NCBI RefSeq assembly: GCF_900177325.1
Contig: NZ_FXBL01000004.1
Location: forward strand, 248,001 to 312,000
Direction of reading: 5' to 3'
Source: Mesorhizobium australicum
GTDB lineage: Bacteria > Pseudomonadota > Alphaproteobacteria > Rhizobiales > Rhizobiaceae
Length of the DNA stretch: 64,000 nt
The position numbers and the translations under genes were made by a program. Below are positions 59,401 to 64,000 of the stretch, one piece after another. Below the pieces are notes generated by a model. It was not told where the DNA came from and searched no databases. It saw nothing but the letters and a program-made list of their open reading frames with translations. Each line of letters starts with the position of its first letter. Position 1 is the first letter of the stretch.

Positions 59401-59951
59401 CGGTGCTGGATCCGCAAGCGGAACCCTCCTTCGCCATCGCGCGGGGCCTCGCGATCCACCGGCTGCTGCAGATGCTGCCCGCGATGCCTGAAGGCGAACG
59501 CGAATCCGCCGCGCGACGCTATCTCGACAATGCCGAAGGCCGCTGGACGCCGGCCGATCGCGATCAGGCCTGGATGTCGGTGCAAAAGGTGCTTTCCGAC
59601 CCTCTGTTTGCCCCTGTCTTCACCGCCGGCTCACGCGCGGAGGTGGCCGTGACGGGAACGCTCGCGCTCGCCGGCCGAGAGGTCGTCGTGTCCGGCACGA
59701 TCGACCGCCTGTCGGTCTCGGCCGGCCGCGTGCTGATCGTCGACTACAAGACCAACCGCCCGCCGCCGGAGGACCTCTCGAAGGTTCCGGAGGCCTATGT
59801 CGTCCAGCTTTCGCTCTACCGGGCCCTTCTCGCACAAATCTATCCCGACCGGGAGGTCACCGCCGCTCTGCTGTTCACGGAAGCGCCGCGGCTGATCGAA
59901 CTGCCTGCGTCGCTGATGGACGCCGCGCTTGAACGACTCACGCGAGCGTGA
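56436..59951 (+). CDS. addA: Double-strand break repair helicase AddA
   Basis: AddA is the UvrD-like helicase and nuclease of the AddAB complex. It has 1171 residues from the ATG at 56436 (MSGRLIIPVDTLAEQ), overlapping addB by 4 bases. Walker A is SANAGSGKTHVLAQR, Walker B is VLVDEAQDTSPDQW, motif III is FAVGDEKQSIYSFQGAD, and the later motifs include MTVHAAKGLEAPVVFLVD. The C-terminal nuclease has RGLAIHRLLQ and LIVDYKTNRPPP. With AddB it replaces RecBCD. Confidence 0.96.
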   Translation: MSGRLIIPVDTLAEQARASDPSSSAWVSANAGSGKTHVLAQRVIRLLLDDVEPSKILCLTYTKAAAANMSNRVFRDLGRWTTLDEATLRDEIARIDGQPPPGPRLRRARQLFARALETPGGLKIQTIHAFCEAVLHQFPLEANIAGHFEMLDGQMEQALVAEARRDMLTGIAARQDEALAGAFERVLAIAGEAGLDRLLGEIVAKRESLRAFLDQVGGDMGVLFEEFGFDPSDTASDLAAAIWPLPGFPPDYFAAFANASLKHDAKSVVNNILPYAKLAFETRDPLIRFEHLRKGFLKADGDPYGPATFKKALLADLPDLLERYGAASSALVVVADRVALHGMIEATAAALTVADVLIGRYERLKAARGFLDFNDLISRTARLLARADVGPWVQYKLDRGIDHVLVDEAQDTSPDQWQVVRRLAEEFFAGLGARDNVARTVFAVGDEKQSIYSFQGADPESFSLSGAAFAERVRGSGGRFERVRLQRSFRSTTDVLGAVDLVFAADTARKGLTQDDEPIEHPTIRELQPGHVEVWPLVEPQQVEEPDDWTQAIDHASAPAVQLAEHIAMTIRDWIRNGECLEGKQVDGAPRRMTAGDVLVLVRKRDRFVHALSRALKNREVNVAGADRLSLSGHVAVKDLIALGRVALQPHDDLSLAALLRSPVFGLSEEQLFELAWNRHDAPLGRVLRQRAQSDLLLAPVVESLERWGNEAAFKPVFEFYATLLARDGIRSKMVARLGPSAGEILDEFLSFALAVERTGLPGLESFLASLESAGPDIKREMDQTRDEVRIMTVHAAKGLEAPVVFLVDGAGRPSLDAHLPRLIPIEAKNGGWRGNGYLWRGGSDLANSVSTAQNRLLSGKAEDEYRRLLYVGMTRAEDRLIVCGYRGRQNPVPGIWHDLVTTALSASPHSRTVPHPVTGADILRFRRSPEAPAQAAPSMSVPAVAAGPVFAPLAPLPGHDAPARSLSPSAAAALLDPPDESVAPARSPVLDPQAEPSFAIARGLAIHRLLQMLPAMPEGERESAARRYLDNAEGRWTPADRDQAWMSVQKVLSDPLFAPVFTAGSRAEVAVTGTLALAGREVVVSGTIDRLSVSAGRVLIVDYKTNRPPPEDLSKVPEAYVVQLSLYRALLAQIYPDREVTAALLFTEAPRLIELPASLMDAALERLTRA

Positions 59952-60053
59952 GACAGTCCGGCTTGATTGCGCGGTCGCGCACCACCACATATCAGTTCAA
60001 CATCTGGCGGCAGGCCCGCCAATTCAGCATAGATTTAGGCAAGGAGAGCCATC

Positions 60054-60374
60054 ATGGCCACCGTCAAGGTCGACAAGAACAACTTCCAGTCGGACGTGCT
60101 GCAGTCCGCCGAGCCCGTCGTCGTGGACTTCTGGGCCGAGTGGTGCGGCCCCTGCAAGATGATCGCCCCGTCCCTGGACGAGATCTCGACCGAGATGGCC
60201 GGCAAGGTGAAGATCGCCAAGCTCAACATCGACGAGAACCCGGAGCTCGCCGCCCAGTTCGGCGTCCGCTCCATCCCGACGCTGATGGTGTTCAAGGGCG
60301 GCGAAGTGGCCGACATCAAGGTCGGCGCCGCGCCGAAGACCGCGCTGTCTGCCTGGATCGGCGGCAACGTCTGA
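60054..60374 (+). CDS. trxA: Thioredoxin
   Basis: TrxA is the general protein-disulfide reductant. It has 106 residues, with the active site WAEWCGPCK (Cys31, Cys34) and the cis-proline loop [17 protein letters not shown] lies upstream of the ATG. It follows addA by 102 bases and may have its own promoter there. A shared terminator lies between it and folC. Confidence 0.97.
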   Translation: MATVKVDKNNFQSDVLQSAEPVVVDFWAEWCGPCKMIAPSLDEISTEMAGKVKIAKLNIDENPELAAQFGVRSIPTLMVFKGGEVADIKVGAAPKTALSAWIGGNV

Positions 60375-60399
60375 TCCGGCGTCAGCTCAATTGATCATG

Positions 60400-60426
60400 A
60401 AAGCCCGGCCTTGCGCCGGGCTTTTT
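60400..60426. terminator. Bidirectional intrinsic terminator between trxA and folC
   Basis: AAAGCCCGGC (60400-60409) and GCCGGGCTTT (60415-60424) form a 10-bp stem with a five-base loop. A T-run on the plus strand ends trxA. The matching A-rich flank is weaker as a T-run for folC, whose TGA stop touches the structure at 60426-60428. Confidence 0.85.
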
Positions 60427-61790
60427 CATTTCGGTGGCGTTCCGTTGAGGCGCAGCACTTCGCCGGCAAGGTAGAGCGAGCCGCAGATCAGGATGCGCGG
60501 TGGCGTGTCCGCCTCATCCCAGTTGTCCCGCAGCAGAAGCAGCGCATTCTCGATCGACGCCACAGGTTCCGCTGACAGGCCGGCCTCCGCCGCATGCGCC
60601 GCCAGCACCGTGTTCGGCACGCTGGCTTCGCTCATGTTCACCGGCACGGTGAAGACGTGCCGCGCCATGCCCTCGAACGCCCTGAAGAAGTTCGTCTGAT
60701 CCTTGGTGTTGATCATGCCGCAGATCAGGAACAGCGGGCGCGGAAAGCGCTCCTCCTGCTCGACGATCGCTTCGGCGATCACCACGCTCGCACCCGGATT
60801 GTGTCCGCCATCGAGCCACAGCTCCGCGCCGCGCGGCGCGAAATCGGTCAGCCGTCCGCTGCTCAGCTTCTGCAGCCTGCCCGGCCACTCGACCGTCTGC
60901 ATTGCCTTTTCGACATCGGCGACGCCGAGGCTGAAGCCCGCCGCCTTCACGGTGGCGATCGCGGCGGCGGCATTGGCGAACTGGTGCCGTCCGGGAAGGC
61001 GCGGCGGCGGCAGGTCGAGCAGCCCGTCCTCGTCCTGGTAGATCAAGCGGCCGTTCTCTTCGAAGGCGATGAAGTCCTGGCCATGAACATAGGCCGGCGC
61101 GCCGAGCCGCTCGGCCGTGCCGACGATGACGTCCCGCGCCCCGTCGCTGTCCTGCGCGCCCACCACGACGGGCCGCCCCCGCTTGATGATGCCCGCCTTT
61201 TCGGCGGCGATCAGCTCCACCCGGTCGCCGAGATAGGCCTCGTGGTCGAGCGAGACGGGCATGATCGCGCAGGCGGCCGGGTTCTCGATCACATTGGTCG
61301 CGTCGAACCGGCCGCCGAGCCCGACCTCGACGATTGCCACATCCGCCGGATGCTCGGAAAACAGCAGGAAGCCGACGGCGGTCAGGATCTCGAACACGGT
61401 GATGGTCTGGCCGTCATTCGCCGTGCCGACGCGCCTGATCGCATCGGCGAACACCTCGTCCTCGACGAACCTGCCGCCGCCCGGCGCGCCGATCCGGTAG
61501 CGCTCGTGCCAGTTGACGAGGTGGGGCGAGGTATGGACGTGAACCGTACGGCCGCTCGCCTCCAGCAGCGCGCGCGAGAAGGCCGCCGCGGAGCCCTTGC
61601 CGTTGGTGCCGGCGATGTGGATCACCGGCGGCAGCCGGTCCTGCGGATTGCCGAGCTTTTCCAGCAGGCGGCGTATGCGGCCGAGCGACAGGTCGAAGCC
61701 CTTGGGATGCAGGGTCATCAACCGATCGATCTCGCGTTCGGCGGCGCTCTTGGTCATCGGAAACATGCCATCCGGTCGCAGGACGTTCAT
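60426..61790 (-). CDS. folC: Folylpolyglutamate synthase / dihydrofolate synthase
   Basis: FolC joins glutamate to dihydropteroate and extends the polyglutamate tail of folates. It has 454 residues. The Mur-ligase-type P-loop HIAGTNGKGSAAAF and HTSPHLVNWHERYRI are diagnostic, with VGLGGRFDATNV and LDGGHNPGAS later. A start at the ATG at 61757 (MTKSAAEREID) is equally plausible. The gene order trpA-accD-folC is standard for alphaproteobacteria. Confidence 0.95.
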   Translation of the reverse strand: MNVLRPDGMFPMTKSAAEREIDRLMTLHPKGFDLSLGRIRRLLEKLGNPQDRLPPVIHIAGTNGKGSAAAFSRALLEASGRTVHVHTSPHLVNWHERYRIGAPGGGRFVEDEVFADAIRRVGTANDGQTITVFEILTAVGFLLFSEHPADVAIVEVGLGGRFDATNVIENPAACAIMPVSLDHEAYLGDRVELIAAEKAGIIKRGRPVVVGAQDSDGARDVIVGTAERLGAPAYVHGQDFIAFEENGRLIYQDEDGLLDLPPPRLPGRHQFANAAAAIATVKAAGFSLGVADVEKAMQTVEWPGRLQKLSSGRLTDFAPRGAELWLDGGHNPGASVVIAEAIVEQEERFPRPLFLICGMINTKDQTNFFRAFEGMARHVFTVPVNMSEASVPNTVLAAHAAEAGLSAEPVASIENALLLLRDNWDEADTPPRILICGSLYLAGEVLRLNGTPPK

Positions 61791-61844
61791 GGTCGGGATA
61801 CTCCACGCCCTGCGGCAAAGAAGATGAAAGCGTCGAGACGGACT

Positions 61845-62756
61845 CTATGCCCCGGCCTGGGCCGGAGCCGACGCAGCGCGCGCCATCGGCGCGTCAACCT
61901 GCGCCACCGGCGCATGCATCAGGATCTTGAGCAGCCGCGCGACGGTCTCCTTCATCTCCAGGCGCGACACCACCATGTCGACCATGCCGTGCTCCATCAG
62001 ATATTCCGCCCGCTGGAAGCCGTCCGGCAGCTTCTCGCGGATAGTCTGCTCGATCACGCGCGGGCCGGCAAAGCCGATCAACGCGCCGGGTTCCGCGATA
62101 TGGATGTCGCCGAGCATGGCGTAGGAGGCGGTGACGCCGCCGGTGGTCGGATTGGTCAGCACCACGATGTAGGGCAGGCCCGCCTCGCGCAGCCGCTCGA
62201 CCGCAACCGTGGTGCGGGGCAGCTGCATCAGCGACAGGATGCCTTCCTGCATGCGTGCCCCGCCGGAAGCCGCGAACAGCACCATCGGCCGCTTCTCTGC
62301 CAGCGCGATCTCGAATGCCTTGATGATGGCGTCGCCGGCCGCCATGCCGAGCGAGCCGCCCATGAAGGCGAAATCCTGCACGCAGGCGACGATCGGCAGG
62401 CCTTCGATCGTGCCGCGCACCGAAAGGATGGCGTCCTCAAGACTCGTCTTGGCCTTGGCGTCCTTCAGTCGGTCGATATAGCGCTTCTCGTCGCGAAACT
62501 TCAGCGGATCGACCACCACCTTCGGGTTCTCGATGGCCGCGTATTCGCCATTGTCCATGAAGAACTTGAGCCGTTCCTTGGCCGAGATCTTCATGTGGTG
62601 GCCGGACGAGGGGATGACCCACTGGTTCTCTTCGAGATCCTTGTGGAAGACCATCTCGCCGGTCTCGGGATCCTTGATCCAGAGATTTTCCGGTATCTCG
62701 CGCCGTCCGAGCATCGAATTGATCTTCGGGCGGACGTAATTGGTGATCCAGTTCAT
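61845..62756 (-). CDS. accD: Acetyl-CoA carboxylase carboxyltransferase subunit beta, zinc-ribbon cysteines absent
   Basis: AccD with AccA transfers the carboxyl group from biotin to acetyl-CoA to form malonyl-CoA. It has 303 residues from the ATG at 62756 ([16 protein letters not shown]). The carboxyltransferase core is intact, with [34 protein letters not shown] and [16 protein letters not shown]. The N-terminal zinc ribbon has lost all four cysteines: [20 protein letters not shown] and [10 protein letters not shown] stand where the two CxxC pairs lie in E. coli. A longer upstream frame overlaps trpA and is not real. A C-terminal Ala/Pro-rich tail follows the domain. Confidence 0.96.
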   Translation of the reverse strand: MNWITNYVRPKINSMLGRREIPENLWIKDPETGEMVFHKDLEENQWVIPSSGHHMKISAKERLKFFMDNGEYAAIENPKVVVDPLKFRDEKRYIDRLKDAKAKTSLEDAILSVRGTIEGLPIVACVQDFAFMGGSLGMAAGDAIIKAFEIALAEKRPMVLFAASGGARMQEGILSLMQLPRTTVAVERLREAGLPYIVVLTNPTTGGVTASYAMLGDIHIAEPGALIGFAGPRVIEQTIREKLPDGFQRAEYLMEHGMVDMVVSRLEMKETVARLLKILMHAPVAQVDAPMARAASAPAQAGA

Positions 62757-62806
62757 GCCGGTCTCCCTTCGGGCGAGATGAGGCTCAAGCAGGGAATGTG
62801 GGGCGA

Positions 62807-63646
62807 CTATTCGGCGGGAGCAAGGCGGGCCGCGCGCACGCCTGCCGCGAGGCCCGACACAAGCGTCGCGACCGCGTCCGCCGGGTCGGCCGTCTTCTCC
62901 CCCTTGGGACCGAGCACATTTGCGATCGCGTTGACGATCGCCGTGCCCACCACCACACCGTCCGCCGAAGCACCGATCGTGCGCGCCTGCTCGGCCGTCT
63001 TGACGCCGAAGCCGACGCAGACCGGCAGGTCGGTATGTCCCTTGATGCGTTTCACCGCCGTGGCGACCTTGCTGGTATCGGCGAGCGCCGAGCCGGTGAT
63101 GCCGGTCATCGACACGTAGTAGACGAAGCCGGACGTGTTCTCGAGCACCTTGGGCAGGCGCTTGTCGTCCGTCGTCGGCGTGGCGAGGCGGATGAAGTTG
63201 ATCCCGGCCTTGAGCGCGGGAATGCACAGCTCCTCGTCCATCTCCGGCGGCAGGTCGACCACGATCAGCCCGTCGATGCCCGCGGTCTTGGCGTCGGCCA
63301 GGAACCGGTCGACGCCGTAGATGTAGATCGGGTTGTAGTAGCCCATCATCACGATCGGCGTCTCGTCGTCAGACTTGCGGAACTCCGCCGCCATGTCGAG
63401 CGTCTTGCGCAGCGTCTGGCCCGCCTTGAGCGCCCTGAGGCCGGCCGCCTGGATCGCCGGCCCGTCCGCCATCGGATCAGAGAACGGCATGCCGAGTTCG
63501 ATCACGTCGGAGCCCGAGCGCGGCAGGGCCTTCATGATCGACAGCGACGTGGCATAGTCGGGGTCGCCGCCCATGATATAGGTGACGAGCGCCGGTCGGC
63601 CCTCGCCCTTCAGTCGCGCCATGCGCCGGTCGATGCGGGTGGTCAT
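62807..63646 (-). CDS. trpA: Tryptophan synthase alpha subunit
   Basis: TrpA cleaves indole-3-glycerol phosphate and passes indole to TrpB. It is a 279-residue TIM barrel from the ATG at 63646 ([16 protein letters not shown]). The catalytic Glu lies in [17 protein letters not shown] and the Asp in [23 protein letters not shown] follows YYNPIYIY. The usual upstream partner trpB is not directly adjacent; a toxin-like gene overlaps the trpA start by 4 bases instead. Confidence 0.96.
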   Translation of the reverse strand: MTTRIDRRMARLKGEGRPALVTYIMGGDPDYATSLSIMKALPRSGSDVIELGMPFSDPMADGPAIQAAGLRALKAGQTLRKTLDMAAEFRKSDDETPIVMMGYYNPIYIYGVDRFLADAKTAGIDGLIVVDLPPEMDEELCIPALKAGINFIRLATPTTDDKRLPKVLENTSGFVYYVSMTGITGSALADTSKVATAVKRIKGHTDLPVCVGFGVKTAEQARTIGASADGVVVGTAIVNAIANVLGPKGEKTADPADAVATLVSGLAAGVRAARLAPAE

Positions 63647-63954
63647 TTTTCGTTTTTTCCGTCGTCGTCCAGGACCAAGTCCAAAGGATTGGAGCGCTGA
63701 TCCCAAATGTGCACAATCTCGATCGTCTCTGCTTCAATCCGGTAGATGAGACAGAAAGGAGTCCGCCGGACTGGATATTGGCGATATCTCGTCCGCGCAA
63801 TAGTCTTGCCTGAAAGAGGATTGTCGCCGAGGTTGATGAGGGCTCGTTCGAAGCGCTTGTAAGCGTTTGGGCCGCCTTCCGGAAAGACGCTCAGGTAGTA
63901 GTCGGTCATCCACTCGAAGTCGGTCGTCGTCGTCGGAAGAAAGATGATCTTCAT
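63643..63954 (-). CDS. RelE/ParE-family toxin-like protein
   Basis: This small protein of about 103 residues has the RelE/ParE fold. [27 protein letters not shown] forms the N-terminal helices (core AYKRFERAL). [43 protein letters not shown] carries the family strands and the terminal D/H-R segment (core [19 protein letters not shown]). I use the ATG at 63954; a TTG sits one codon before. The base composition is lower in GC than the neighbours (32 and 31 G/C in the 60-base rows from 63661 and 63721). Its stop overlaps trpA by 4 bases, and its start overlaps an upstream frame that may be the antitoxin. Confidence 0.85.
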   Translation of the reverse strand: MKIIFLPTTTTDFEWMTDYYLSVFPEGGPNAYKRFERALINLGDNPLSGKTIARTRYRQYPVRRTPFCLIYRIEAETIEIVHIWDQRSNPLDLVLDDDGKNEK

Positions 63955-64000
63955 CAACGACGTGTGCGCTGGGGCAGGAAGACGTCAGGTTGAGGCGGTG
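63954..64000 (-). CDS. Possible antitoxin C-terminus, cut by the window edge
   Basis: An open frame from the right edge ends in TGA at 63954-63956, overlapping the toxin ATG by one base (TGATG). Its visible end reads PPQPDVFLPQRTRR, which would suit the basic tail of a ParD-like antitoxin. Only 14 codons are visible, so this rests mainly on position. Confidence 0.35.
   Translation of the reverse strand, partial: PPQPDVFLPQRTRR

Noticed and set aside
61260..61500. Possible short plus-strand proteins opposite folC
   Set aside because: There is no ribosome-binding site, no similarity and full overlap with folC catalytic motifs on the other strand.
60594..63119. Plus-strand open frame of 841 codons opposite folC, accD and trpA
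   Set aside because: It spans three genes of the other strand, including their intergenic gaps, and has no recognisable domain.

Overview
The window is GC-rich bacterial chromosome of an alphaproteobacterium, almost certainly order Rhizobiales (Hyphomicrobiales), with a Phyllobacteriaceae/Mesorhizobium-like gene order. The signs are the block holA-parB-parA-rsmG-mnmG-mnmE-rho-hemJ-hemE, hslV-GNAT-hslU, the his cluster ending in coaA, pckA next to chvI-chvG-hprK-EIIA-HPr-ahcY, a DivL-like kinase with tyrosine in its H-box, and a TsaE-AmgK fusion followed by murU, addB and addA. No rRNA, tRNA, CRISPR array or insertion sequence was seen.

Region 1-9.8 kb is accessory. It holds a 5'-truncated FMN hydroxyacid dehydrogenase coupled to a GMC oxidoreductase, a BigR/SqrR-like two-cysteine repressor divergent from a DUF2892 membrane protein and an RND efflux pair, and an Lrp regulator divergent from a class V aminotransferase. 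These genes sit where leuS and lptE normally precede holA.

Region 9.9-24 kb is the origin domain. Three parS sites lie in and around rsmG and mnmG/mnmE, next to parAB. The hemE/ppsR gap (19689-20074) has the expected gene context, AT-rich stretches, DnaA-box-like 9-mers and six GANTC sites, so I call it the predicted oriC. Genes from parB to hemE run left and genes from ppsR to dnaQ run right, both away from it.

Region 24-46.7 kb carries envelope and quality-control genes (secB, fxsA-like, Tim44-like, mltA, smr, DUF1402, hslVU), histidine biosynthesis with extra small genes inside it (DUF2628, DUF1330, a Uma2 nuclease), coaA, two tandem PAP2 membrane proteins, alkB, a BON-LysM protein, arfB and pckA. 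Next come ChvI/ChvG and an incomplete regulatory PTS (HprK, EIIA-Man, HPr), which link envelope sensing to carbon flux.

Region 46.8-64 kb has ahcY behind a perfect 16-bp palindrome. It is followed by the tightly packed divL, tsaE-amgK, murU, addB, addA and trxA series. Running the other way are folC, accD (with no zinc-ribbon cysteines) and trpA, and a ParE/RelE-type toxin gene overlaps the start of trpA at the right edge.

Most of the window is conserved chromosomal backbone. The least ordinary items are the predicted sulfide-responsive efflux locus, the origin/parS architecture, the DUF1402 protein with lysozyme-like motifs, the export-signal-less MltA, and the lower-GC Uma2 and toxin genes set inside biosynthetic operons.
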